Positions 18,506-27,619 of a stretch of 64,000 nucleotides of DNA are shown here, piece by piece. Within the stretch, counting starts at the first letter, position 1. The number at the start of each line of letters is the position of its first letter. Below the pieces are notes generated by a model. The model was not told the origin of the DNA, ran no database searches, and saw nothing but the letters and a program-made list of their open reading frames with translations. Position numbers and translations under genes: made by a program. This DNA comes from Mixta sp031457955 (GTDB lineage Bacteria; Pseudomonadota; Gammaproteobacteria; Enterobacterales; Enterobacteriaceae), in the NCBI RefSeq assembly GCF_031457955.1, contig NZ_JAVDXN010000013.1:1-64000 (forward strand), written 5' to 3'.

Positions 18506-18844
18506 TTCATTGCCGGCGCTGGCGGTCAGAGTAATTTTTGCCAGACCGCTAGACGCCCGGCATGAAGCGTGCTAAGTTAAATCTACTGCATTACGAACTT
18601 ACCTGTAGTTTGTTTCCCTTGTTGAACGCTGGCGTTATCTTCACAGTGCCTCAACAATCTGACGGTTAGCATCACAATTTCCGGTATCTGTTTTCAACCG
18701 TCTCCTCGTTTTCAGATCGGCATTCACGCATAAGATCATCGAGCAGACACGGAAACGGAGCCATTAACGGGCATGGACCTTCTTTTGCCATACCATTCAC
18801 GACAACCTTTTCGAGATATACCCCGAGTTTAAGAACCCACCATT
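18506..18844 (+). promoter_or_regulatory. Leader region of rho
   Basis: A 339-base gap with no certain gene. The 50 bases before rho (TTTTCGAGATATACCCCGAG and onward) closely match the E. coli rho leader, where Rho represses its own synthesis. No ORF resembles the E. coli leader peptide RhoL. Two short ORFs exist: 18562-18669 (35 aa, no clear ribosome site) and 18773-18832 (19 aa, MDLLLPYHSRQPFRDIPRV, preceded by ACGGG). At 18511-18562, TGCCGG/CCGGCA and GCGGTC/GACCGC can fold as one long hairpin, or CTGGC/GCCAG as an alternative. Confidence 0.5.
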
Positions 18845-20104
18845 ATGAATCTTACCGAACTAAAAAATACGCCGGTTTCAGAGCTGATTACTCTTGGCGA
18901 GAACATGGGGCTGGAAAACCTGGCGCGCATGCGCAAGCAGGACATCATTTTTGCTATCCTCAAACAACACGCGAAAAGCGGTGAGGATATCTTCGGTGAT
19001 GGCGTGCTGGAGATACTGCAGGACGGATTTGGTTTCCTCCGCTCCGCAGACAGCTCCTACCTCGCCGGTCCTGATGACATCTACGTTTCCCCCAGCCAAA
19101 TTCGCCGCTTTAACCTTCGCACTGGTGACACCATTTCAGGCAAAATTCGTCCGCCGAAAGAGGGCGAGCGTTACTTTGCGCTGCTGAAGGTTAATGAGGT
19201 CAACTACGACAAACCGGAAAATGCGCGCAGTAAGATTCTGTTCGAAAACCTGACGCCGCTGCATGCGAACTCACGTTTACGCATGGAGCGCGGTAACGGC
19301 TCAACAGAAGACCTGACCGCACGCGTGCTGGATCTCGCTTCACCGATTGGCCGTGGCCAGCGTGGCCTGATTGTCGCGCCGCCGAAAGCGGGTAAAACCA
19401 TGCTGCTGCAGAACATCGCGCAGAGCATCGCCTACAACCATCCTGACTGCGTGCTGATGGTGCTGCTGATTGACGAGCGTCCGGAAGAAGTAACCGAGAT
19501 GCAGCGTCTGGTTAAAGGCGAAGTGGTTGCTTCTACTTTTGATGAGCCAGCGTCTCGCCACGTTCAGGTTGCGGAAATGGTGATCGAAAAGGCCAAGCGC
19601 CTGGTTGAGCATAAAAAAGACGTGATTATCCTGCTCGACTCCATCACCCGTCTGGCGCGTGCCTACAACACCGTGGTACCGGCTTCCGGTAAAGTGCTGA
19701 CCGGTGGTGTGGATGCCAATGCCCTGCATCGTCCGAAACGCTTCTTTGGTGCGGCGCGTAACGTGGAAGAGGGCGGCAGTCTGACCATTATCGCCACCGC
19801 GCTGGTGGATACCGGCTCGAAAATGGACGAAGTGATTTACGAAGAGTTTAAAGGCACCGGTAACATGGAGCTGCATCTCGCCCGTAAAATCGCGGAAAAA
19901 CGCGTCTTCCCGGCGATTGACTACAACCGCTCCGGTACGCGTAAAGAAGAGCTGCTCACTTCTCAGGAAGAGCTGCAGAAAATGTGGATCCTGCGCAAAA
20001 TCATTCACCCGATGGGTGAAATCGACGCCATGGAATTCCTCATTAACAAGTTGGCCATGACCAAGACCAACGATGAATTCTTCGATATGATGAAACGTTC
20101 ATAA
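18845..20104 (+). CDS. rho: Transcription termination factor Rho
   Basis: Hexameric RNA-dependent ATPase/translocase that ends transcription at C-rich unstructured sites. The N-terminal three-helix domain (1-47) is followed by a cold-shock-like RNA-binding domain with GFGFLR, and then the RecA-type motor with PPKAGKT (K184) and LLIDERPEEVTEM. Length 419 aa, invariant in the family. An intrinsic terminator follows. Confidence 0.98.
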   Translation: MNLTELKNTPVSELITLGENMGLENLARMRKQDIIFAILKQHAKSGEDIFGDGVLEILQDGFGFLRSADSSYLAGPDDIYVSPSQIRRFNLRTGDTISGKIRPPKEGERYFALLKVNEVNYDKPENARSKILFENLTPLHANSRLRMERGNGSTEDLTARVLDLASPIGRGQRGLIVAPPKAGKTMLLQNIAQSIAYNHPDCVLMVLLIDERPEEVTEMQRLVKGEVVASTFDEPASRHVQVAEMVIEKAKRLVEHKKDVIILLDSITRLARAYNTVVPASGKVLTGGVDANALHRPKRFFGAARNVEEGGSLTIIATALVDTGSKMDEVIYEEFKGTGNMELHLARKIAEKRVFPAIDYNRSGTRKEELLTSQEELQKMWILRKIIHPMGEIDAMEFLINKLAMTKTNDEFFDMMKRS

Positions 20105-20164
20105 TTTTTCAGCCGTTGGACCCGCTTAGTTAAGGGGCCTTTATTACGGTAAGAAAACTCGGGT

Positions 20165-20197
20165 AACGCCACGCTCAGACGTGGCGTTTTTTATTTT
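20165..20197 (+). terminator. Rho-independent terminator of rho
   Basis: AACGCCACG and CGTGGCGTT form a perfect 9-bp stem with a CTCAGA loop, followed by a T-rich tract. It separates rho from the ECA operon. Confidence 0.93.
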
Positions 20198-20376
20198 TGG
20201 GCTATAGGATAAAGCGACTGTCGGACGTCCCCGGTCGCTAAGTGTAATAAAAGCAGGCTCTTTTGCTTAAATAACCAGCGGTCGTGCGGCCTAATCGCGT
20301 TATCAAGACGTCAGTCAGGGTGGCAGGCATAATTATTGCTTATATTTACCCGGTGTCTTAGCTGAGAGCTGTTAAT

Positions 20377-21474
20377 GTGAATTTACTCACCATGAGTACC
20401 GAGCTTGGTCTTATTTTTCTGTTTTCGCTGGCGTTTATTTTCTTTGCGCGCAAAGCAGCTAAAAAAGTCGGCCTGGTCGACCGACCGAACTACCGTAAAC
20501 GTCATCAGGGGTTAATACCGCTGGTTGGCGGCATCTCCGTTTATGCGGGCATCTGTTTTACTTTCGTTATCACCAACTATTATCTGCCGCACGCGATACT
20601 CTATTTGATCTGCGCAGGCGTGCTGGTGTTCGTTGGCGCGCTGGATGACCGTTTTGACATTAGCGTCAAAATCCGTGCGGTGGTGCAGGCGGCGATCGCG
20701 ATCGTGATGATGGTGGTGGGCAAGCTCTATCTGCTGAGCCTTGGCTATATTATTGGGCCGATGGAATTGGTGGTCGGGCCGTTTGGCTACGTGCTGACGC
20801 TGTTTGCCGTTTGGGCGGCGATCAACGCCTTCAATATGGTTGACGGTATTGATGGCCTGCTGGGCGGACTATCCTGCGTAACCTTCGGCGCAATGGGCAT
20901 CATCCTGTTTTTCGACGGCCAGCACAGCCTGGCAATGTGGTGCTTTGCCATGATTGCCGCCACGCTTCCCTATATCCTGCTGAACCTGGGCGTGTTCGGT
21001 AAACGCTACAAAGTGTTTATGGGCGATGCGGGCAGCACGCTGATCGGCTTTACCATTATCTGGATTCTGCTGGAAACCACGCAAGGTGTTACCCATCCCA
21101 TTACACCGGTCACGGCGCTGTGGCTGATTGCCATCCCGCTGATGGATATGGTGGCGATTATGTACCGCCGCCTGCGTAAAGGCATGAGCCCTTTCTCTGC
21201 CGATCGGCAGCATATTCATCATTTGATCATGCGCGCCGGGTTTACTTCCCGCCAGGCGTTTGTGCTGATCACGCTTGCCGCTGCGCTGCTGGCGGGCGTT
21301 GGCGTATTAGGTGAATACCTGGCCTTTATTCCTGAATGGGTGATGCTGCTGCTGTTTCTGTTTGCCTTCATCCTCTATGGCTACTGCATCAAGCGCGCCT
21401 GGCGCGTCGCCCGCATGATTAAACGTCTCAAGCGCCGCCTGCGTCGCGCTAATAAAAATAAGCTCACGGGCTAA
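20377..21474 (+). CDS. wecA: Undecaprenyl-phosphate GlcNAc-1-phosphate transferase WecA
   Basis: Polytopic inner-membrane enzyme that starts enterobacterial common antigen (ECA), and in many strains O antigen, by moving GlcNAc-1-P from UDP-GlcNAc to undecaprenyl phosphate. Eleven or so hydrophobic segments are evident. The catalytic aspartates are in GALDDRFD and NAFNMVDGIDGL; the loop HIHHLIMRAG is diagnostic. The start is GTG (VNLLTMST), matching the E. coli N-terminus. First gene of the ECA operon; 365 aa. Confidence 0.96.
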   Translation: MNLLTMSTELGLIFLFSLAFIFFARKAAKKVGLVDRPNYRKRHQGLIPLVGGISVYAGICFTFVITNYYLPHAILYLICAGVLVFVGALDDRFDISVKIRAVVQAAIAIVMMVVGKLYLLSLGYIIGPMELVVGPFGYVLTLFAVWAAINAFNMVDGIDGLLGGLSCVTFGAMGIILFFDGQHSLAMWCFAMIAATLPYILLNLGVFGKRYKVFMGDAGSTLIGFTIIWILLETTQGVTHPITPVTALWLIAIPLMDMVAIMYRRLRKGMSPFSADRQHIHHLIMRAGFTSRQAFVLITLAAALLAGVGVLGEYLAFIPEWVMLLLFLFAFILYGYCIKRAWRVARMIKRLKRRLRRANKNKLTG

Positions 21475-21503
21475 CAAGCCCTTTGGACAAGGATAACCTG
21501 CAT

Positions 21504-22535
21504 ATGACCTCTGACTTCGTGGAAAACGAATTAGATATTCGTGGCCTGTTTTGCGCGCTGTGGCGCGGTAAACGCTGGATTATCGCCCTGGCGCTACTGG
21601 GCATGCTGCTGGCCTGGATCTGGTCCCTGCTGGTTAAACAGGAGTGGAGCACCACGGCGGTGACCGATCGCCCGACGGTGAATATGATTGGCGGCTACTA
21701 TTCGCAGCAGCAATTCTTACGCAACCTCGACAGCCGTAATAACGCGGGAGCCTTGGCCGTACCGCAGCCGTCGGTAATGGACGATGCTTATCAGGAATTT
21801 ATCATGCAGCTCTCCTCTTGGGATACGCGGCGCGAATTCTGGTTGCAGACGGACTACTACAAACATCGCAAAAGCGGCAACGTTCATCAGGACGCCGCGC
21901 TGCTGGATGAAATGGTCAGCAATATCCAGTTCAGCCCGGCAGACAGCGCGAAAAACCAAAGCGACAGCGTCAGGCTGGTGGCGGAAACCGCGGCGGATGC
22001 CAACAATCTGCTGCGTCAGTATGTTGCCTTTGCCAGCGAGCGTGCGGCGCGGCATTTAAATCAGGAGCTGAAGGCGGCCTGGGCGGCGCGTACCGTGCAG
22101 ATGAAAGCGCAGGTTCAACGGCAGGAAAAGGTAGCGAGTGCGGTCTACCAGCGACAGCTACACAGCGTGGAGCAGGCGTTGAAAATCGCGCAGCAGCAGG
22201 GAATCGACCAGGTAAAAACCAGTACGCCGTCGGAGCAGCTTCCCGATTCAGAGCTGTTTTTGCTGGGCAGGCCGATGCTGCAGGCGCGGCTGGAAAACCT
22301 GCAGGCCAATGGGCCAACTTACGATCTGGACTATGATCAAAATCGGGCCATGCTCGATACGTTGAACGTTGGCCCTACGCTTGAACGCAAGTTCCAGACC
22401 TACCGCTATTTACGTACCCCGGAAGAGCCGGTGAAGCGTGACAGCCCGCGTCGGGTATTCGTTATGATCATGTGGGGCGCCATTGGCGCGTTAATTGGCG
22501 CAGGCGTTGCCCTCATTCGCCGTGGTCGTGCCTGA
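21504..22535 (+). CDS. wzzE: ECA polysaccharide chain length regulator WzzE
   Basis: Polysaccharide co-polymerase that sets ECA chain length with the polymerase WzyE. Two membrane segments flank a large periplasmic coiled-coil-rich domain: one at about residues 25-45 and one at the C-terminus (VFVMIMWGAIGALIGAGVALI), after a proline-rich RTPEEPVKRDSP. A TTG at 21483 is in frame, but the ATG at 21504 has AAGGA upstream and gives 343 aa, near the E. coli 348. Confidence 0.93.
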   Translation: MTSDFVENELDIRGLFCALWRGKRWIIALALLGMLLAWIWSLLVKQEWSTTAVTDRPTVNMIGGYYSQQQFLRNLDSRNNAGALAVPQPSVMDDAYQEFIMQLSSWDTRREFWLQTDYYKHRKSGNVHQDAALLDEMVSNIQFSPADSAKNQSDSVRLVAETAADANNLLRQYVAFASERAARHLNQELKAAWAARTVQMKAQVQRQEKVASAVYQRQLHSVEQALKIAQQQGIDQVKTSTPSEQLPDSELFLLGRPMLQARLENLQANGPTYDLDYDQNRAMLDTLNVGPTLERKFQTYRYLRTPEEPVKRDSPRRVFVMIMWGAIGALIGAGVALIRRGRA

Positions 22536-22592
22536 TATGCGCGTTGCAAGTGTCGCTGTGACTGACACGGCTAACGAACGAAGAGAAAAACA

Positions 22593-23723
22593 GTGAAAGT
22601 ACTTACCGTTTTTGGCACGAGACCGGAAGCTATCAAAATGGCGCCGCTGGTGCATGCGCTGGCGAACGATGCCGCTTTTGAGGCTCGCCTGTGTGTGACG
22701 GCTCAACATCGTGAGATGCTCGATCAGGTGCTGCACCTTTTCGCGCTCAAGCCGGACTACGATCTGGATATCATGCGCCCGGAGCAGGGGCTGACGGAAA
22801 TTACCAGCCGCATCCTCGAAGGGCTAAAAGGGGTGTTTGCCTCCTTCCGACCTGATGTGGTGCTGGTGCATGGCGATACCACCACGACGCTCGCCGCCAG
22901 CCTGGCCGCTTTCTACCACCGCATTCCGGTCGGGCACGTGGAGGCCGGGCTGCGTACCGGCAATCTCTATTCGCCGTGGCCTGAAGAGGCGAACCGTAAG
23001 CTGACCGGGCATCTGGCGACGTGGCACTTTACCCCCACCGAATATTCCCGTCAGAACCTGCTGCGGGAAAACCTGGCGGATAAACAGATATTCGTCACCG
23101 GCAATACGGTTATTGATGCGCTGTTCTGGGTACGCGATCGCATTCTTTCCGATCCTCAGCACGATGCGAGCCTGGCGGCGCGTTATCCGTTTCTTGATGC
23201 GACAAAAAAGCTGATTCTGGTTACCGGCCACCGACGTGAAAGTTTTGGCGGCGGTTTTGAGCGCATCTGTAGCGCGCTGGCGACGCTGGCGCGCCAGCAT
23301 CCTGATATTCAGATTGTCTATCCGGTACATTTGAATCCCAACGTCAGCGAGCCGGTAAAACGTATTCTGAGCGGCATCGACAATATTATTCTGATTGAGC
23401 CGCAGGAGTACCTGCCCTTTGTCTGGCTGATGAATCGGGCATGGTTGATTCTGACCGATTCCGGCGGCATCCAGGAGGAAGCGCCTTCGCTGGGCAAACC
23501 GGTGCTGGTGATGCGCGAAACCACCGAGCGTCCCGAGGCGATTGACGCCGGAACGGTGCGCCTTGTCGGCACGCGCGAAGAGGATATTGTGGCAGAGGTT
23601 ACCCATCTGCTCACCCACGAAGAAGCCTGGCAGGCGATGAGCCATGCGCACAATCCGTATGGCGATGGTCATGCCTGCGCCCGCATTCTGCAGGCGTTAA
23701 AAAATCACAGAGTGACATTATGA
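22593..23723 (+). CDS. wecB: UDP-N-acetylglucosamine 2-epimerase WecB
   Basis: Non-hydrolysing cytoplasmic epimerase converting UDP-GlcNAc to UDP-ManNAc, a precursor of the ManNAcA residue of ECA. Family motifs: KVLTVFGTRPEAIKMAP at the N-terminus, VHGDTTTTLA, HVEAGLRTGN, and TDSGGIQEEAPSLGKPVLVMR. Length 376 aa, as in E. coli. Its stop overlaps the wecC start by 4 bases. Confidence 0.97.
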   Translation: MKVLTVFGTRPEAIKMAPLVHALANDAAFEARLCVTAQHREMLDQVLHLFALKPDYDLDIMRPEQGLTEITSRILEGLKGVFASFRPDVVLVHGDTTTTLAASLAAFYHRIPVGHVEAGLRTGNLYSPWPEEANRKLTGHLATWHFTPTEYSRQNLLRENLADKQIFVTGNTVIDALFWVRDRILSDPQHDASLAARYPFLDATKKLILVTGHRRESFGGGFERICSALATLARQHPDIQIVYPVHLNPNVSEPVKRILSGIDNIILIEPQEYLPFVWLMNRAWLILTDSGGIQEEAPSLGKPVLVMRETTERPEAIDAGTVRLVGTREEDIVAEVTHLLTHEEAWQAMSHAHNPYGDGHACARILQALKNHRVTL

Positions 23724-24982
23724 GTTTTAAAACGATTTCGGTTATCGGCCTTGGCTATATCGGGCTGCCTACTGCCGCCGCGTTTGCATCGCGTCAGCAG
23801 CAGGTAGTGGGCGTTGATATTAATGCGCGGGCGGTTGAGACCATCAACCGTGGCGACATCCATATTGTCGAACCCGATCTGGATACGGTGGTCCGCCAGG
23901 CGGTGCAGGAGGGTTTTCTGCGCGCCGCCACGCAGCCGGCTGCCGCCGATGCGTTTCTGATCGCTGTGCCAACGCCGTTTAAAGGCGACCACCAGCCGGA
24001 TATGAGCTATGTGCAGGCAGCGGCGCTGTCGCTGGCACCGGTGCTGAAGCGGGGCGATTTGGTGATCCTGGAATCGACCTCGCCGGTCGGCGCAACGGAA
24101 CAGATGGCGCAGTGGCTGGCCGAGGCGCGCCCGGATCTCATGTTCCCGCAGCAGCAGCCGGAAAATCCTGATATCCATATCGCCTACTGTCCTGAGCGAG
24201 TATTGCCAGGCCAGGTGATGGTTGAGCTGATTAAAAACGATCGCGTGATCGGCGGCATGACGCCCGCCTGCTCCGCGCGCGCCAGCGAGCTGTATCGCAT
24301 CTTTCTGGAAGGCGAATGCGTGGTCACCAATGCCCGCACTGCGGAAATGTGCAAGCTGACGGAAAACAGCTTCCGCGACGTCAATATCGCCTTTGCTAAT
24401 GAACTGTCGCTGATTTGCGCGCAGCAGGGCATCAACGTATGGGAACTGATTGCGCTGGCTAACCGCCATCCGCGCGTCAATATTCTGCAACCGGGGCCGG
24501 GCGTTGGCGGGCACTGTATTGCCGTTGATCCCTGGTTTATCGTCGCACAAAACCCGGAGCTGGCGCGGCTGATCCGCACCGCGCGTGAAGTGAACGATGC
24601 CAAGCCGCACTGGGTGCTGGATCAGGTGAAAGCGGCGGTGGCCGATTGCCTGAACGACAGCGGCAAACGCGCCAGCGAGTTAACCATCGCCTGTTTTGGC
24701 CTGGCGTTTAAACCCAACATCGACGATCTGCGCGAAAGCCCGGCGATGGAAGTGGCGCATCTGGTCGCTTCCTGGCACAGCGGCGTTACCTGGGTGGTGG
24801 AGCCTAACGTGCAGCAGATCCCGACGGCGTTGGCTGATGAAGCGACGCTGGTCACGCTGGAGCAGGCGTTGGAGCAGGCTGACGTGCTGGTGATGCTGGT
24901 TGACCACCGCGCCTTTAAAGCGGTGAGCGGTGAACAGGTCGCTCAGCGTTGGGTGGTGGACACCAAAGGAGTCTGGCGATGA
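23720..24982 (+). CDS. wecC: UDP-N-acetyl-D-mannosamine dehydrogenase WecC
   Basis: NAD-dependent four-electron dehydrogenase oxidising UDP-ManNAc to UDP-ManNAcA for ECA. It has an N-terminal Rossmann fold with GLGYIGLPTAAAFA and the catalytic cysteine C266 in GVGGHCIAVDPWF; the C-terminal domain contains the family motif GLAFKPNIDDLRESPAMEV. Length 420 aa, standard. It overlaps both wecB and rffG by 4 bases. Confidence 0.97.
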   Translation: MSFKTISVIGLGYIGLPTAAAFASRQQQVVGVDINARAVETINRGDIHIVEPDLDTVVRQAVQEGFLRAATQPAAADAFLIAVPTPFKGDHQPDMSYVQAAALSLAPVLKRGDLVILESTSPVGATEQMAQWLAEARPDLMFPQQQPENPDIHIAYCPERVLPGQVMVELIKNDRVIGGMTPACSARASELYRIFLEGECVVTNARTAEMCKLTENSFRDVNIAFANELSLICAQQGINVWELIALANRHPRVNILQPGPGVGGHCIAVDPWFIVAQNPELARLIRTAREVNDAKPHWVLDQVKAAVADCLNDSGKRASELTIACFGLAFKPNIDDLRESPAMEVAHLVASWHSGVTWVVEPNVQQIPTALADEATLVTLEQALEQADVLVMLVDHRAFKAVSGEQVAQRWVVDTKGVWR

Positions 24983-26052
24983 AACAGTTTCTGGTTACCG
25001 GCGGCGCGGGCTTTATCGGGTCAGCGGTGGTGCGCCATCTTATTCAGGATACAGAACACCGTGTGGTGGTGGTCGATAAGCTGACCTACGCCGGGAATCT
25101 CTCTTCGCTGGCGCCGGTTGCAAAGAGCGATCGCTTCGCCTTTGAACAGGTGGATATCTGCGATCGCGCCGCGCTGGATCGCCTGATGGCGCACTATCAG
25201 CCCGACTGCATTATGCACCTGGCGGCGGAAAGTCACGTTGACCGCTCCATCGACAGCTCCTGGCCGTTTATGGAAACCAATATTGTCGGCACCTGGCAGA
25301 TGCTGGAAGCGGCGCGTCATTACTGGCGCAGCCTGCCTGTGGAAAAACAGGCGGCGTTTGTTTTCCACCATATCTCCACGGATGAGGTGTTTGGCGACCT
25401 GCACGGCAGCGATGATTTCTTTACCGAAACCACGCCTTACGCGCCCAGCAGCCCTTACTCCGCCAGCAAAGCCAGCAGCGATCATCTGGTACGCGCCTGG
25501 ATGCGCACCTATGGCCTGCCGGCGATCGTGACCAACTGCTCCAATAACTATGGTCCCTATCATTTTCCCGAAAAGCTGATTCCGCTGATGATTATCAACG
25601 CGCTGGCAGGCAAACCGCTGCCGGTCTACGGCGACGGCGGACAAATTCGCGACTGGCTCTATGTGGAAGACCACGCGCGGGCGCTGGTCACCGTGGTAAG
25701 CCGCGGGAAAGCCGGGGAAACCTATAACATTGGCGGCCATAACGAACAGCGTAATATCGAGGTGGTAGAAACGCTGTGCGATCTGCTGGAGGAGCTGGCA
25801 CCCGCTAAACCGGCGGGCATTGCGCACTTCCGCGATCTGATTACCTTTGTTACCGACCGCCCTGGCCACGATCAGCGCTACGCCATCGACGCCGGTAAAA
25901 TCGAGCGCGAGCTGGGCTGGCGTCCGCAGGAGACATTTACCAGCGGCCTGCGGAAAACGGTGCAATGGTATTTGAGTAATGAGACCTGGTGGCGCAGCAT
26001 TCTTGACGGCAGCTACCAGGGCGAGCGGCTCGGGCTCTCTTCCTCTCACTGA
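24979..26052 (+). CDS. rffG: dTDP-glucose 4,6-dehydratase RffG
   Basis: Short-chain dehydrogenase/reductase family enzyme converting dTDP-glucose to dTDP-4-keto-6-deoxyglucose, on the route to Fuc4NAc. The NAD-binding loop is GGAGFIG (8-14); the catalytic YSASK motif and the STDEVFGDL segment are present. The start MKQFLVTGGAGF overlaps the wecC stop (ATGA); the longer in-frame extension lies wholly inside wecC. Length 357 aa. Confidence 0.95.
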   Translation: MKQFLVTGGAGFIGSAVVRHLIQDTEHRVVVVDKLTYAGNLSSLAPVAKSDRFAFEQVDICDRAALDRLMAHYQPDCIMHLAAESHVDRSIDSSWPFMETNIVGTWQMLEAARHYWRSLPVEKQAAFVFHHISTDEVFGDLHGSDDFFTETTPYAPSSPYSASKASSDHLVRAWMRTYGLPAIVTNCSNNYGPYHFPEKLIPLMIINALAGKPLPVYGDGGQIRDWLYVEDHARALVTVVSRGKAGETYNIGGHNEQRNIEVVETLCDLLEELAPAKPAGIAHFRDLITFVTDRPGHDQRYAIDAGKIERELGWRPQETFTSGLRKTVQWYLSNETWWRSILDGSYQGERLGLSSSH

Positions 26053-26063
26053 GGCGAATCACA

Positions 26064-26945
26064 ATGAAAGGCATTATTCTGGCCGGTGGATCCGGCACGC
26101 GGCTGCATCCCATTACCCGTGGGATCTCGAAACAGCTGCTGCCCATCTATGACAAGCCGATGATCTATTATCCCCTGTCGGTATTAATGCTGGCGGGCAT
26201 CCGGGAAATTCTGATTATTACCACGCCGGATGATATGACGCACTTTCAACGCCTGTTGGGCGACGGCAGCGAGTTCGGCATCCGGCTGGAGTATGCGGCC
26301 CAGCCCAGCCCGGACGGGCTGGCGCAGGCGTTTATCATTGGCGAAACCTTTCTCAACGGCGAACCGAGCTGCCTGGCGCTGGGCGATAACATCTGGTTCG
26401 GCCAGGGTTTCAGCCCTAAGCTGAAGAAAGTGGCGGCGCGCAATCAGGGCGCAACCATCTTCGGCTATCAGGTAATGGATCCAGAGCGTTTTGGCGTGGT
26501 GGAATTTGACGACGATTTCCGCGCGATTTCGCTGGAGGAAAAACCCGCCAACCCCAAATCCAGGTGGGCGATTACCGGCCTCTATTTTTATGACAGCCAG
26601 GTGGTGGATTTCGCACGCCAGGTAAAACCTTCGGCGCGCGGCGAGCTGGAGATCACCTCGATCAACCAGCGCTATCTGGAGCAGGGCGAGCTGAACGTTG
26701 AACTGCTGGGCCGCGGCTTCGCCTGGCTGGATACCGGCACGCATGACAGCCTGATTGAAGCCAGCACCTTTGTGCAAACGGTTGAGAAACGGCAGGGCTT
26801 TAAAATCGCCTGTCTGGAAGAGATCGCCTGGCGCAACGGCTGGCTGGACGATGATGGTCTGCGCCGTGCGGCTCAGGCTCTGCATAAAACCGGCTACGGC
26901 CAGTATCTGCTGGATATTTTACATGCGCGTCCACGCCAGTATTAA
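26064..26945 (+). CDS. rffH: Glucose-1-phosphate thymidylyltransferase RffH
   Basis: Nucleotidyltransferase making dTDP-glucose from glucose-1-phosphate and dTTP, the first step towards dTDP-Fuc4NAc. The nucleotide-binding signature is GGSGTRLHPIT near the N-terminus; LGDNIWFGQGF and the substrate loop EEKPANPKSRWAITGLYFYD follow. Length 293 aa. Its final 23 bases overlap the start of wecD. Confidence 0.96.
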   Translation: MKGIILAGGSGTRLHPITRGISKQLLPIYDKPMIYYPLSVLMLAGIREILIITTPDDMTHFQRLLGDGSEFGIRLEYAAQPSPDGLAQAFIIGETFLNGEPSCLALGDNIWFGQGFSPKLKKVAARNQGATIFGYQVMDPERFGVVEFDDDFRAISLEEKPANPKSRWAITGLYFYDSQVVDFARQVKPSARGELEITSINQRYLEQGELNVELLGRGFAWLDTGTHDSLIEASTFVQTVEKRQGFKIACLEEIAWRNGWLDDDGLRRAAQALHKTGYGQYLLDILHARPRQY

Positions 26946-27615
26946 ACCGCTCGACTGGGAAAACGCCTTTTTCCAACGCCACGGCGCGCAGCTGGTATGG
27001 GATGACGCCGCCACGCTCGATCTGGCGCAGCTTGAGGCGTTTGATCTGGTGCAGGCCAAAGTCGCCAGCCAGCAGGTAATGCTGCTGGATACGCTGCAGC
27101 AGCTGGGTTTTCGCCTGGTGGAAGGGGAGGCGGATCTGCAACTGGCGGTCACCGCCGGTGAGCGGCAGAGCGGGATTCGCATCGCGCGTCCGGAGCATAT
27201 TCCCGCCTTGCGTACCGCCGCCGGAGCCGCTTTCGCCCACAGCCGTTTTCGCGCGCCCTGGTATCAGCCGCACGACAGCGCCCGCTTCTATGCGCAATGG
27301 ATTGAAAACGCGGTGCGCGGCACATTCGATAACCAGTGTCTGATCGCCCATGACCAGCAGGGCAAACTACAGGGATTTGTTTCGCTGCGCGAGCTGGGCG
27401 CCGATGAGGCGCGTATCGGCCTGCTGGCTACGCTGCCCACGGCGCAGGGACAGGGCGTCGGCACGCGACTGATGCTGGCGGCGCTGGACTGGTGTCGGGC
27501 GCGGCGGCGAAACACCCTGCGCGTGGCGACACAGCTCAGCAATCTGGCCGCCATGCGGCTCTATCTTCGTTGCGGTGCCACGCTTGAAAGCACCGCCTAC
27601 TGGTTATACAGGTAA
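26923..27615 (+). CDS. wecD: dTDP-fucosamine acetyltransferase WecD (RffC)
   Basis: GNAT-family acetyltransferase that adds the N-acetyl group to dTDP-4-amino-4,6-dideoxygalactose, giving dTDP-Fuc4NAc for ECA. The acetyl-CoA site is the ARIGLLATLPTAQGQGVGTRLM region near residue 160. The start MRVHASIKPLDWENAFF matches the E. coli MPVRASIEPLTWENAFF; longer frames run inside rffH. 230 aa. No strong ribosome site is evident, so coupling to rffH is likely. Confidence 0.92.
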   Translation: MRVHASIKPLDWENAFFQRHGAQLVWDDAATLDLAQLEAFDLVQAKVASQQVMLLDTLQQLGFRLVEGEADLQLAVTAGERQSGIRIARPEHIPALRTAAGAAFAHSRFRAPWYQPHDSARFYAQWIENAVRGTFDNQCLIAHDQQGKLQGFVSLRELGADEARIGLLATLPTAQGQGVGTRLMLAALDWCRARRRNTLRVATQLSNLAAMRLYLRCGATLESTAYWLYR

Positions 27616-27619
27616 TGTC

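Noticed and set aside
22824..23672. A 282-codon minus-strand open frame
   Set aside because: Antisense to wecB, whose motifs are clear; shadow frame.
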